DNA from: Ficedula albicollis
Lineage: Eukaryota; Chordata; Aves; Passeriformes; Muscicapidae
Direction: 5' to 3'
Assembly: GCF_000247815.1 (NCBI RefSeq)
Contig: NC_021681.1
Span: 18,691,040-18,755,039 of the forward strand
Length of the DNA: 64,000 bases
A program made the position numbers and the translations under genes. Shown piece after piece: positions 38,341 to 52,400 of this stretch (position 1 is the stretch's first letter; each line of letters begins with the position of its first letter). The notes below the pieces were generated by a model. That model was not told where the DNA came from. It was given only the letters and a program-made list of their open reading frames with translations, and did no database searches.

Positions 38341-39127
38341 AAAGAACCTCTGCTATTTAATATGGCTATTAAATTTTTATTTAAGCTAAATCCAGAAAAA
38401 TGTTTTGTCAGGCTGCAATGAGCTTTTTGGTAGATGGCATTCATAGGAAGTGTGGAATATGTGCTTGCAGTTCAAAGCCCATTTATCATTAAAGCCCTTC
38501 CCCTCCCATTGCCAGGAACAATTTGTCATATTTTTATCAACAATCAAGATATGCAAATAGCCTAAGACAGCTGAAAAGGCAAATCCATAACCCCAATATG
38601 CAAAATAGACAAGTGATAATGTAGTAGGTCGAAGATACAGAACAGAAGTGTTTGGTGGAGAGAGGAATAAATCAATATAAAACTCCCAAGTGGTCATTTT
38701 TGGCAGTTAATTATTTCCAGGAAGTTTTTCTCTTTTAAATAAACCAAATTTTTTTTTAAAGATCATGAAACTAAAAAGCGAGCTTGTGGCATTCAGAGGA
38801 GGGTGAAGAGGAGGCTGGTTCTTGCAAGGGCCAGCTGGTATGGAGAGGATATACCCGTCCTCTTGTGTGCCCCCAGCCGTATCCGCAGGTGGCTCCTGCT
38901 GCTGGGCCTTACTGAATGAGGATCTGTGTAAATTCCCAAACATATGAACATCAGTTCCTTTCTGTACAACAAGGGAGTATTTTCCCTTCTGCCTGGATTT
39001 GATTTCCAGAGGCATCTGTGCATTTGCCCAATTCCTGCCCAGTGCTAGGAAGCATTTCAAATTATTCTTCTTAATTTCAAGGGTGGCAGTAACATTTATG
39101 CTATTTCAATAATAGATAAAAAAAATC
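38331..39127 (+). repeat. 797-bp tandem duplication, copy 2
   Basis: Apparently identical to 37506-38302 over its full length. After ATAAAAAAAATC the sequence leaves the repeat and runs into unique text (TTCATTTTATTTTTTGGG). The boundary on the left is the poly(A) tract. Identity this high means a very recent duplication, gene conversion, or an assembly artefact in which one locus was written twice. Confidence 0.95.
38551..38558 (+). promoter_or_regulatory. POU/octamer motif ATGCAAAT (copy 2)
   Basis: Same octamer as at 37726-37733, with the same flanks, because it lies in the duplicated unit. Confidence 0.25.
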
Positions 39128-42100
39128 TTCATTTTATTTTTTGGGTCTGGTTCTCTGGATATAAGATTCTCTAGAAGTGTGAAGTTCTTGATTGCATTGG
39201 CAAAATAATACTGGGGGTTTTTTTCATAATTTGCATCCATACATGTCAGAGCTTTTAATACAAAAGCAGGTCTCTAGAATCACCTCTGTTGGCAAATGAG
39301 AACAGGGGAGAAATGAAGTGAATTGTCCTTAGTACTGCAAGAGGCAGAAGCAGAGATGAGATCATTATCAGCCTTGATTCCTAAACCAACATCTTTGCAT
39401 CAAGCCCCAAGGAAAACAATCCATAAGAAGCATCGTTTTTACCTTCCAATAGCTCAGGATTACCTTAGAGTTCTTCTTCAAATACCTAAATCAGGGAAAC
39501 AAGCCTATAAAACTCTCTGACTCCTGAGTGAGGAGAGGTGGCAATGGACAGAGCAGTTGACTGCAGTTGACTGAGCACAGATGCAGAAGAAGAGAGAATA
39601 AAGAAAGAGCAGTTCACCTGCCCAGAAGGTTGGGAAGTGTGAACCTCCCAAAGGAGAGGGTGGCCAGTTGGAGGGAGCAGCATGGCTGTTGGAGAAGGTA
39701 AAATGCTAAAACACAGCAGTTTGAAGACCAGAAGTGGCAGTGATAGCAGCTTGTCCAGCACTTCCCCACTTGCTTGAGTCAGCTACCCCCTGAGCATGCA
39801 GAGATCTCACTTTTCAAGAACCAACAGTGTTTTCTGCAGTCTGTGCTCTGCACAAATGCTAAAAAGGGATTTCACGTCATAAAATTAGTAGTATTTGAAT
39901 TTCTCTGCTATAAGTACCAGTCCGCCCTTTCAATTGTATCAGAAGAACATCACAGCTCTTGTGTTTGTTATATTTACGAGGCTTTCTCTTACACTTTCCC
40001 TAATAACAGGTGATTTTGTGTTCTTTTATCCTAGGGTTACCGAGTCCCACAGAACCATTACAGTGCAAAATCAAAGAGCTTCTGTATTTAACATCCTAAA
40101 AATGAATAAAAAGTATACAAAGTACAATCTGAAATGCTTCCTTTAAAAATGCCTGTTTTCTAGTAGTGTATAAATATGCTTGGACATGTAAACATCTTAG
40201 CCATGGCTCTGGAAATTTGAGGATTTCCTGGTACTAAGCACCAAGGCTGAATGTTTTAATGCTTAGTGGGAGTGCCTGACCTGCCTGTGCCAAAGGATTA
40301 AACCCAATGCCCCATTTCTGCTCACATACAGCACTGAGCTGGGATGGGCTGATGGGTTAAAGAGATGCTGGAGGGACATCACTATCCAGTCCCTTCCATT
40401 ACATCCAAAATTAATTTATGGTTAAAGAGAACTTCATGGCTGAGATGGTGAGGATCCCTCTCCAAAGATCACTGCAGGCTGTCCTTGTGTATCTCATTGC
40501 CATGTCACTGCATTCAAAGTTTAAACGAAGCAGTGTCAGTCACAGAGACAGATGTGTGCACACCTTGGGCATACACAGACAAAAATGGCACATCAAATTT
40601 GCATTTTCTATCTTACAAGACTTTATCAGATTAAAAATGAGGACTGACTGGGTCTATAGGTTCAAACCTCCTAGATTTGGAAAGAACAAGTCCATATTAA
40701 AGCCTAGTAACTTTGCATTGTACCCAAATGCAAAAAGCTGTCTTATTTTCTTTTAAAAACACAGAATTATGCATTTACCTGTAAACCTCTCAGCCCCACA
40801 AGACAGCAAGAAAATCTGACTTATGACTGCTAGCAATTTTAATAGAAGTAGTTTTCATCTGTGAATAACAATTGCTTCATATGAAATATGTTTACTGTTG
40901 TCTTCAATTTCCCTCTAATGTAGCCAGTGACCTACATTCCACCTGCACAGGAATCCAGCCCTGATTCATTCTTTGTCTCTGGGAGCCACCCTGGGAAAGG
41001 TGAATTTTTGGCTTGATCCCAGTGCACAGTTGGAGTTGAATTCCATGCTGGATTTAAACATATTCATTGTATACAAACACAAACTGTTTTGACTAATCCA
41101 ATTCCTTGATTTCAGGGATGGTGAGCCAGTTTGTTCACAAAAAAAGAACAATTCTTTCAAGTGTTTGCCTTTACCCAGGGAGTGATTCTCCAGGGGCACA
41201 AGAGAATAAAGGTTGCAGAACATCCATAGAGATCTGCCATTTCTTCTACAGCTCTTTGTTCTTTTCATGCAAACCTATCCAGATATAACAGAGCAAGAAA
41301 AAATGGGCCAAAATGGTTTTTTTGCACTGAAATAAATAAAAAAAATACCACTGATGCCAGGATTCCTCCCTGGTTTTGAAGAATTGAGAATAACCTCAAG
41401 GTAAGATTTATCCTGCAGTAGAGGCTGACCATGTATTACCAGAATTTAAGCAACTGCAAGAGAATGATGTCTTGAAACCAGACATTTAATGCATTTCAAG
41501 TGTATAAAGCATATTTGTAGAGTAGTGGATAACTGCTTGCAATTTTCCACGGATTTTCCATGATTTTCAATAGAGCTGTGCATTTAAAACCTGAGAAGGG
41601 ACACAGCCTTTTGCAAGCTCTCTATCAGCTGATGACAGAGCTGCATTTTCCCTTATTTTCTCTCAAGATACCAATGCTGGCCCTGCAGCCAAACTTGTGG
41701 CTGAAATATTTGTCATTCCCAGATCAGCACCTAAATGCAAAAGCCAACAGAACTACATGACAAAACTGGCCATGTGTCATAATTTCCCCAAAATGATCCT
41801 TGGTCTATGTTTCTATAGAAGCTTCCTAAGGTGGAGCACAGAGGCATAAGCCTGTGTTCAGACATGGAAATCTGCAGAGAGGGAAAAAAAGCCCAAACTC
41901 AGACTCAGACTCTACAGCAGACACGGGAGAGCAAAAGCCAGGGAAAGAAGGCACCTCCTATTCTAAGGTTCCAGGTGCATGCACAAGGAAAATCTTCTTC
42001 AACAAAGGAATCAGAAGAACAATTTCATTAAAAGGCAAAGAAGATTAGCTGTGCCACACCTTGGGAGCTGGAGACAACCAACCAAGTTGGCACGGCACTG

Positions 42101-45100
42101 CAGAGCACCCTGGCATTGGGTTCTGACAACTTACTCCATCTGTAAGCTCCAGGAATTGCTTGCATGAGCTGCTCCTCCTCCACAGACCTCATAATAAACC
42201 CTTTTTAACTATTGTCAAGATTATCATGCCAATGCTGTCTTCTCAGATTAGAAGAGATATTGATTGTTTTGAAATGTGAACTTTCTGATGTAATTTGAAG
42301 TTTCCCAGAGAATGGAAATTCTGATTATCAATATGTTCTATAGGACACTAGCAAAGGACAAATGTATTAAAAGGAAGAGAAAGGCACAGCTAAAGATAAA
42401 ATAAATTGTGAGAACATACCAAAATGTATGTTGCCTTTGGTAAATAGAAACTCATTGTGCCATGAAAAGTTGTTTCAGTCATGAAATAAAAAGTTAAAAG
42501 AATATGAGGTTAGAAACTTCTCTGAGCCTTGTTTAGTGTCTTTTGCTAGAGACCTGTTCTTGTTTTGAATTCCTACTCCCATGCAAGGTGAACCTAGGTG
42601 TATTTTTATCATGTATACATGATTACAGTGATATATTATTAAAACAAGCTAATCACTACAGTGGAAAAAGGTAATATAAAATAATTAATAAATAATTTGA
42701 AAGTAAGGAGCATATCCATATTTTACCATCCCTCATTCAACTACCTCTAATAAACTTTATTAATCATCACTGTTGACCAGCCAGTGGCTAACCACTGTGT
42801 TACTTGAGACTTCCCAGACCATATTTCAGAAATTTAAGAAAGACAACTCATGTTTCATGGAAGTAATTAGACAGGCCCAGTGGCTAATTATCTGGGAACG
42901 TTGCAAGAATGATTGACTGTCATTTACTTACTATGAGATGAGGTATATTTTTTCCAGAAATATATCTTGATGTTGCATTTATACAAAAGATCAGGCAGAC
43001 ACATTCTCAGAGGTTAGAGCAGCAGTGATCAGCAAAGTGATCCCAAGCAAGTGGTGGAAGCATCTGAATCTGAATATATCAAACACTGTTAGCAACATTT
43101 ATAATCCCATTGTAGAACCTTGCCATTCAAATTTCCTCACATCCTTGCATCATCCCAACCTTGCTTCCTGGTGTTTGCACCACTAATTTCAACAGGGATA
43201 GGTTTCTAACACAGTAATGCTGAAAGAGGGAAAATCATCAACGACAGGGTCTTCCAGGAGAAATCAAAGAGGAGAGAACTGATGGATTCTCTGTTCTCAT
43301 TGGTGGACTGGTGCCCTTTGGCATTGTCATGTCTTTTGGGATGTCACCTTAGCACACAGAGACAGATTTGGGTTTAGACTAAAATTTGCCTCAACCCATT
43401 TTGGAATTGTAACCACCTGAGGGAATGTCAACAAGGTCTTAAAAATTTGATGGAGTTTTTAGCCAACACTAAAACAAGCATATGCTTTTCTTAATCAGGT
43501 TTGTATTTATTACAAACTCTTGAAACTCAGTTTGGCAATTTCATATCTAAACAAACTCCCTTCAAAATTTTTTTTTTTTTAATAATTTCAAAGCAGCTTG
43601 GTTAGAAGCACTGGAGAACAGCTTGCTGTCTGATATACTTTCTACTTCATTTTTGCAGGTGACATACCAGCACAAAAAAGAATTCAGACCAAATCTCTCT
43701 TCCATCTGCTTCTGTCTTTGGCAGGCGTTTAAGCAGAACTTACTTATTTTAATCTTTCTATTTGACTGACATTTTCTGAGTGGGAGGATGACATATGGTA
43801 CCAGTTCACAATTCTTTAATGGCCAATTGAGAAATTAGAGAAAAGTCATGATCTCTGAAAGAATTCCTGCTCCAATAAGATTAATACTACAAACACTAAT
43901 AACTTTCTTGTTATCATTTCTGTATGACAGAAGCATCAAGCGACATTACTTTACAGGCAAAAATCACTGACAGCTGCCATCCTTAATCCCAGTTCAGGCC
44001 TGCTCTAGGCAAATCTTACATTCTTATTATTGAGAATTTGATTGAATAAAGGCAAGGTCAGCACTTCCAACATAGTCCCCAGACAAATCATTTTTCACTT
44101 ATCATTTTATGTTTGTGTATGAACTACCTACATTATTAAAAATGAAAAAGTTTATGAAGAACAGACAGTTTTATGGAACTCTATGTTTACAATACTGCTG
44201 TTTGTCAGGGGTAATTTTATTTACTGTTCTTATCAACACACTATTCTGCTGATGGACAAATTTACAGTCTAAACAGAGAAGTTCAGAGTACAGGAAAAGA
44301 AGAGGTCACACACTTACAGATGAACCAGAAACCCATCAGTAGCAGGGATCAATTCTCATGGTTGTGAATTTGCACCCCAAAGGGATTACGAGTCTGTGGG
44401 CTTCAATGATGCTGATGAAGTTCACTCTAAAAGCACAGGTGATAAACACCTTTCTGTAAGATTTTAATGAAAGCCAAAATGGACTCATGTATTTTACTTT
44501 TGCGTGTACAGTTTTGGGCGACTGCATGGACAGAGAAGTACAGCTGTCATGGACATTACTATTCTATGCTGATTAAATGGGTATTGTCAATGATAAAAAA
44601 ATAGAAAAGGGATTATTTTCATTTTATTTTTTAAAGAAAGTTGCACAGCTGTTTTTTCTAAACAAATACTTTAAAATAAATGCAACTAAGTTCACAAAAT
44701 TTACGTATTCAATTACCAGGCTCTTCCTTGATGGTCAAATAAATCAATTTTTTCTTCAGCCTCTCATAGCTGTCATGCCAGTGCAAGTACAAAATCTACT
44801 TATCTACTGGCATATGCTCATGCCAGCTTAGTAAGACTGAGTGATTCATTTGCACTGTGGTATTCATGTACTATAGATAGGCTTCATAAAACCTTCAATG
44901 ATTATAGTTAATAAAAGTGAGCTCCAGTGACAGCAAAATACACTGAGGGTACAATTAGAGACTAGGTATTGGATGAGTAATGAATATGAAGCTAATTAAA
45001 ATTCTACTACTCACCAAAAAATGGCTGCTAAAGTGTGATTCAGTGCTCCTAATCATTCTTTAAAATATTATTACTGTACATGTAAATAAATCCTCAGGCA

Positions 45101-48100
45101 GTTCATTACCTACTTTATATAATGGGACAAATTTTAGTCTTCAGAAACTTATGGATGTTTACCCTGTTTCTAAAGGCCAGACATAATTTGGCAGAATGGA
45201 CACTTAACAGAACTCTAAATACCTATTTCTGAATATTTGCTAATCATTTTTTATTCTTACATATGTCAGTGCAGCTGAATTAACTGGGCTTGTGACTGGG
45301 CAACTAAACGTAAGCCAATATTTTATTGGGAAAAATTTTGCCATCATCTTCTCCTTGAAAGGTTTGATGGCCATTAAACCTGGACACACAGGTCACATCA
45401 TGTAGCTCTGAAAACTTTCCCAGACAGGTGAGAAAGTCCAGAGGTGAAGGTACCTCTTTGAGTGGTGGACTCTGTCCAAAACATCCTTAGAAAGCTTAGA
45501 AGGATGATACCCTCTATACCCTATACATGATACACTTCCATCCTCTATCTGTACGTCATACACAGATAGTGAAGGGTAAATCAGCATGATGGTTAAGAAC
45601 TGGATTGCCCTAGCAACACATTTTTCAGGCTTGGAGGGTCATACTTCCGTTTTCCATTTCAAAATTAATTTCTGTATACATTTCTCAACACATATTTCAC
45701 TTCAGTGTTTTTGCAAGAGCTCCCTCCACAACTAAAGGGGAATTAAATCAGGAAACAAATCAGGAAACTCAGATACCAATTTACATCTGAACACTCTGAC
45801 TTCTCAAACTCTTAGTTAGGCTTGGTATCTAACTCAGGGCAGAGCTGACTCACGGGGACTGCTCCCACGCAGATGTATCTTAGGAAACAAGCACAAGATT
45901 TACAAGATGAAACAGAGCAGCCTGCAGAAATCTCCAGAAGTCAAGTGAAATGACTGCATGTCAGGGCTCACCTCAGCAAAAACTAATTCAGGTCCTGTTT
46001 GAGGCTCATACCCAAGTGTTGGACATTTCATCAGGCAGAAATGCTGCCTTAGACCTCCATGCACTGCTACAGCCAGGGTAGAGGAGTCACATCAGGCACA
46101 GCTCTGCATTCTAATCCTCTCCTAACTAATAATTAGTGCTCTACCTTGGACAGGCACAGGATTGCCTTGGAAAACAGGAAGCAGTGTAAGAAACATTACT
46201 CAAGCAAGTCCAGATGTTGCCCATGGCACTGGGAGGGCATACATGCATGACAGTTTTCACAAAATTGTTTCACAAACACATCAGAGCTACTGAAAATAAA
46301 GCACATTTCTAAATTATTATAATGCTGTCTTTTTTATGGGAATGCATGGACAGAAAATGTGTCCCTCTGTTCCTAATGAGTGTGACCCAACAGTCTGTTG
46401 TGATCCATCCTAGTGGTGTCTCCACAAAGGAAGTGGCCAATTAACCATCAAAATGCTGGTCTTTTGCTAGACTGGTTATTTTTATATACTGCAATACAGT
46501 GCAGTGTTTGCTGAGAAAAATGTAAGTAGAGAAGTTTAATTTCATAAGCAAGATTTGTTTAATTTTGCCAAACTGGCAAGGATTACATTCTTTGGCCCAG
46601 CCCTTAATTTCCTTCTGAATATACCATCTCATGATAATTTAAATTTGCTAAAAACTATTTGGTGAAAACCAAACACTTGAATTTCTGGTCACCTTGCCAG
46701 TTGCCCTGCCCTTTGCCAATAACAAAAGGTTTTAAGATAGAAACTGAACTATTTAACCTTCATTAATCATTCATACTGTTCAAACACATCATCCAGTAAC
46801 TGAAGAGGGGTTAATGGTAGCTAACTTGAGGCTGTTGTCAAAAGTAGGTTTAACTTTCTATGAACTCACTGGACACAAAGAATGCAGCCTGCTCACTATT
46901 CTGAATGTCACCAGCTCACAGCAAACTGATGACTACTAATGGTAATTAAATACCTCTGCAGCTATTTGTACCAATAACAAAGAGTTACTGTCAGAACTTG
47001 AATGAGGTCCATCTGCCCATTTTTAAAGAATGTTAACATTCTGTAAGTGATAAAGCAGATGGCAACCCAAAAAGGAGAGACAAAATCAAACTTCTATTAC
47101 AGTCCATTTCTAGACCTGCTCTGGATTCCCTAATGCTTCTCCTCAAAGACAGAAGCTTAAGAATAAAACTTGTCTACAGATCTGCTTTTCCACTGCAGAT
47201 TACCCCACTGTTTCCTTATATCAGAGACTGTAAATCCTCAGTTCCAGTGAGCTGATGGGGAAGAGCCATTTTACCACTGCTCTGTCCACCTTCACTTCAC
47301 CATGGACATGGAACTTGGTGTCAGCTGGATTTGAACAGAGGATAGAAACACAGTTACTTCTCTTGGTAGACTGCAAACTGGCAGGGGTCAACTGTGAGTA
47401 TTTGCAAAGACAGCCAAAAGTTCTTCCAAAGTAGTCCAGTACAGTTTTATTAATGTGCTTGACTCATGACATTTGTGAGCAGTTATGGAAGAGAAATTTT
47501 CTTCTCTGCACCTTTATTATAATATGTATTTTTCTAAAATCTATCACCCTAGGATTTACACTCCATTCAGGATAATTATTTGGACTGAACCCTTCTGGGT
47601 TTGCCCAGTTAATTTCATTTGCAGATAGATTAAATGTTCAACTATTTAGTGACTCTCCTTATTTATTCAGGAGGCAGTCCCCACACAGCAGGCAAAGCTT
47701 TGATCGGGCCAGGCTTTACCCACTGCAGAATAAACACTTTATCCAAGTGACTTCTTGGTGGTAGCAGCTGGGGAGTAAAAGAGAAAGTCAAAACTTCTGC
47801 AGTTATTTACTGTATTTATTGACTCACTGTTCATAGCAGGCAAATTTATGCTAATGAGAGAAAACCACTTGTTTCATCTGCCACATCAACAGACCTGCAG
47901 TGCATCAGCAGTACCTCAATAACCAGGTTTCTCTCTTTTGGGGAAATATTTTCACTCTCTGTAACCATGTCCACATCTAGCACCAGGACACTGGCTATGG
48001 CCCACCACTGCCACATCTCAAACACATTTCTGATGCCCAGTCTGAAAAGACAGATTTTTATTTTCTCTGTAAGGTCACCTTGTCAGATTGCTGTATCGAT

Positions 48101-48125
48101 CCAGTAGTGTAATGAAAGTACACAC
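39128..48125. other. long noncoding stretch, no recognised gene
   Basis: About 9 kb with only short unremarkable frames (112 codons or fewer). A one-mismatch X-box-like site (ATTGCCCTAGCAAC) lies at 45604-45617. 42600-42720 is A/T-rich. I recognise no repeat family with confidence; weak MIR-like text at about 44250-44345 was set aside. Confidence 0.55.
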
Positions 48126-48195
48126 TTATTACTACCATTTTACAAATAGTGTATCTGACTCCCTAAGGTTTTTTTTCACAGCAAATAATACTACT
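48126..48195 (-). mobile_element. possible MIR-type relic (minus strand), weak
   Basis: The plus strand has TTATTACTACCATTTTACAA, then CTCCCTAAGG and TCACAGCAAATAAT. This loosely follows the reverse-complement MIR order TATTATCCCCATTTTACAGA ... CAAGGTCACACAGCAAGTAA. The match is short and gapped. Confidence 0.3.
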
Positions 48196-49400
48196 GGATG
48201 CAATTAAATTTTCAGCTTTCAGCCAGAATTAGAAACTGGGAAAACACTGGTTTTGATTGCAAGATTTTCCTATTTTCAAAGGAAGAAGCAGCATTGCTAT
48301 CATTACTTTAGATATTATTCTCATTTCTTAAGTTTCTGCCTCGTTATTAAATAATTACTTGTACTTTTCATTGCTATATTTGAGAAATGGTTAAGATTTC
48401 TTTTTCCTGAATTAAAATGAATAAAGTAGAATAATAAATGAAATTATGCTCTGGAGCAGGGAAAGCCAAGGACAATTTAGAAATAGAATTCTCACCTTTT
48501 CTAGCATCATTTTCAATGTCCCAACTCTGGTTCAGATAAAAACTCCAACTTTTTTTAGGTCTTAATTCAGGCAGGTTCTAAGCACATGCCATGTAATAGT
48601 CCTGCTGTCCCAGGGAGATGAAGCTCTCAGAGGTCAGCAGAACTATCATGCACCCATGGCCATCTAGTTTGCTGCCTGTCGTGCTAAATTGGGAAGTGAA
48701 TTGAATTATTATGTGTTTGCATCTACTGCTGGTGCTAAATAATGCACTTTTGTGACGGCTGAGGTTATTCCTGAGTCATGCCTGTACAACACCATAATCC
48801 TGTGCATGTGGTCAGAAGGGGCATTTACAAGTTCTGGGGCACAGTTGTCCCTCTGTACCCATGGCTTCCTGTTCAGATGTGTGCTTCCTTCTACCAAAAT
48901 CTACAGAACACACAGCTGAGCTGATGACACACTCAAACGATTTCTGAAAGTCCATTTGACTGCTAGAAGCACAGCAATCTCCCAAAACTGCTAGTGCAAG
49001 CACATACTCAAAGTGTTACCAATTCCATACTGTCTTGTATAATTTAATTTTTTCCTTAGAGATAGCAAAGTTTCTTTTATAAACAGATCAGAAATTCCTT
49101 GATCACTCAGTGCAATTCCTTCTGCTGTGTCAAATTGGTTTAAAAGCAATTTCTGGGGAGAACACTTGGATCTACATTGATTCTGGCAAATTTAGTATAG
49201 TACATCCCCATCAAGCAAGAAAACTGGCAGAAGTCATGTAGCTAGCATTACACTGGTGTCAGACCCTGTATCCACAGAAGCTGTTTTAATTTACCTAAAC
49301 TGACCTGAAATAAACTGATGCAATTTCCAAGTGTTAATTGCTGTGATGGAAAGAAGAGATGTTTAAGCTGAAGGGTAAATGGGCCACTGGCTTCACAGAC
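48196..49400. other. noncoding stretch, no recognised gene
   Basis: Nothing identifiable beyond A/T-rich text and short frames on the minus strand at 48709-49003. Confidence 0.6.
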
Positions 49401-49440
49401 CACTTTCTTCACTACCATAGCACACTTTCTTCACTACCAT
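49401..49440. repeat. 18-bp perfect direct repeat
   Basis: CACTTTCTTCACTACCAT occurs at 49401-49418 and again at 49423-49440, separated by AGCA. A small recent slippage-type duplication. Confidence 0.9.
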
Positions 49441-52400
49441 TTGTGTTTGACTGTTCTGCTGCATATTTTTAATACAGGTGCAGAAATATAGAAAATGATA
49501 AGATTTTTGGTTGTGTTCAGCCATATAGCCACCCAGATTTGCAGGGAGAAAAGAAGCTGTGGCTTAACTGGGTGTCACTGACTTTCAAAGACTGACTTTA
49601 TAGATTTCATCCTCAACTCTTTTTCAGAGAGCAGCCCCCTCTCCCTTGCTTGCCGTGGCAAAGGTGTTAGACAGGCTATAACAGACCCACAACCTCCCAG
49701 CACTTCACAGCCCTCACTGTACTCCACACTGAGACTACCCAGGATTTTGGAGACATGAGCTGGTGAGCTCAGACCCCAGTACTTCAAAAAAGACCCCCAG
49801 GCACTAGAACTAAAGGAGAATAGCACTTCACATGAACTGAAGCACAGCTGACTTTCCACACAAGGAAGAGCAAAATAATTTTTTTGAAAGTTAACCGAAC
49901 TTTTTGAACATCACCAGCGGTTCATCTTTGAGATCACACTGAGCTCCCTGTGAAGATCTGGGCAGCTTCATATCCTGGCTGGCAGTATTGCAGAGAGTCA
50001 TTACTGAGCAGATCATGATCCAAAAGGGGGAGTGAGCCTCTCCTGTGCTGACGTAAGGAAACGCGTTGGGATGTCAAACATAGGTGCTGCACATCGGGCC
50101 TGTCTGAGCCTGCAGGCTCCAGTCAGGTGAACCATGGCCTTGCTGAGCCCTCTGAGCAAACACCACAGCCTGCTCACAGCCTTCCCTCTGTGGCCAAAGC
50201 TGACATGTGAAGGAGGTGCTGAGGACATTTATCAAAATGACAGGGGGATGCAAAACTCTGCGAACATCAGAGGACTCATCTCTCCTCAGGTCTGCAACCT
50301 TTCCCTGAAGGGAGGATAAAAATCAGCATTTCAGAAGACTAAAGCTGCAGGGCTCCTCTGTCACCTCTTCCTTGAGGAACAAATCATATCAAATTTACAC
50401 ATTGATTTAATTAATTAACCAACTCAAATATTGCATGAGTAGCTGTGAAACTCTAACAAAGGCACACACCAGGCAGACACAGGGCAGCCAAATGAAGTTA
50501 CAGAACTTCTGTAGTGAATGATTTCTCCCTGTGATTAGATTGATTAATGTGCTGGTAAGCATTTGTTTCATTAAGTACAAACTGCAACAAACTGTTGATA
50601 TGTCTGCAGGATGTGTATTCACAGTGCTACTGAATGGGTTTTGAAGCTCATTTGAGAAGTTGTCAGGCTCAATACAGATAAACATTGTGTTTGATATTGT
50701 TTTTGCGGGGAGAGATTTGCAAATTACATTGTTAATCCATCTCTGAAGGGGAGAAGCATTTATTGTCTAAGAAGAGTGAACTTGTTAGATGGCATGTTTT
50801 GAAGATAAAATGCAAGTGCACAATATTTTCTTCCTCTGCTCTGGGAAAAATAAGCAAACATTTCCCTAAAATAGCAAGAAGCAGCTCATTATGATCACAC
50901 AGTTTACAAGAGCCTGTACATGTTCACACTTCTTTCTGTCTCACTGTGCTCACTTGGCTAAAGATTGACGTAACATATTAAACCTAAGTATCTAACTTGA
51001 TCCTGTAATGAAACACCTAAAATTTATTAGATAAATTTATGTTCTTTTCTTTGCTCTTTTGTGCATATGTACAGAGCTAGACTGTGTTAAGGAGCTCCCT
51101 GTCACCTTCCTTTCAGTTTGTTCAACTCTTTAGAAATTAACATCTTAAAAAACATTTGCAAAATAGTTCTGGACATAAAAACACATTCCTTATTTCTCAC
51201 TGGTGAGACGAGATGTGTGTGAGAACTACCAGCAAATTAATTAATTCCATGGTCCAACATCTCTTGTCATAGTCCCATCACACAGTACATGGACATGTTC
51301 TGTACACAGGTGCAAAGTTGTACTGGTTCCACTACTGAGATTACTCACTATCTTAATTTCTAAACACTCCTCTGACAACAAAATGGCATTTTTTCCATAA
51401 AACATACATGCAACTAATATCACTCATGCAGAAATCAATGCTGAAGAACACATAACACCATAGAGATTTATCAGCTGTGTTTGTAGCTCACACTCTCTTT
51501 GTAGAAAGCGCTGACCTTATACATAAAGCAAAATAATTGAGGTCATGCACATCACAGACAACAGCAAAAAAGCTTTTCCTGCCTGTTGGTCCTCTGTGCC
51601 ATTATTAGAGTATTTGCAAATAGCTATGAAATTCTAGCACCTTGAGTTACTCAATGAACCTGCAGAGACATTAGTGGTAGAGTCACATCACCTAACTTGA
51701 AGTCCATAATTCAGTCAGGTAATCTCAGTTATCCCTTCAAAATCACAGGCTTCTCTGCAGAATAAAGCAAGGCACTGAAGTCCTGCTGCATAGGGTCAGC
51801 CAGAAACTTCTCTGCTCTGACTCTGAAAGAGATATAAAGTGACTAACTTAGCCAGCTGAGAGAGGTGCCTAAAGCTGAGGTATAAATACTTCCCCTAGGA
51901 TGAGTATTTTTAGAAATGGGTTGCTGGATCTATTAATTCTAAAAATACAAAAATACAGCTTTACAGTTCATATTGCTATTTGCTATATAGCATATAAGAT
52001 ACTTCTGCTTTCACCCTCAGGTTTTACTGGAGATTGCTTTGTTTTCCTACAGATAAAAATTTTCTCTTTCCTAAGTTTGCCCCAGATTTTTCTGCAAATT
52101 AATATGAAGAGCTCTTGGGCTGCAGAAAGATACATTGGGTAGAAGTCCAAAGGACCTTGAACAGTTTGCAAAGAAAGAAATTTACATCTCCTTACAGCAG
52201 CCAGTACTGAAGAAAACCTTCTCAGAGAGAAACAAATCTTGAGTGATGCAGACTAGAACAGAAACACCTCTGTGTAATGCGCAGGTTCACTGACATGCAC
52301 TGCAGCAGGGATGTGTCAGAGAAAATCCATCAGAAAAGAGTGCTTTTTCCTCTGCCTGTTTCCATTCAGGTCATGAGATTGTGGGGAGCAGGATGTGGAA

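Noticed and set aside
44250..44345. MIR-like text on the minus strand (GGTCACACACTTACAGATGA)
   Set aside because: Only a short stretch resembles MIR and the order of blocks does not hold beyond it.
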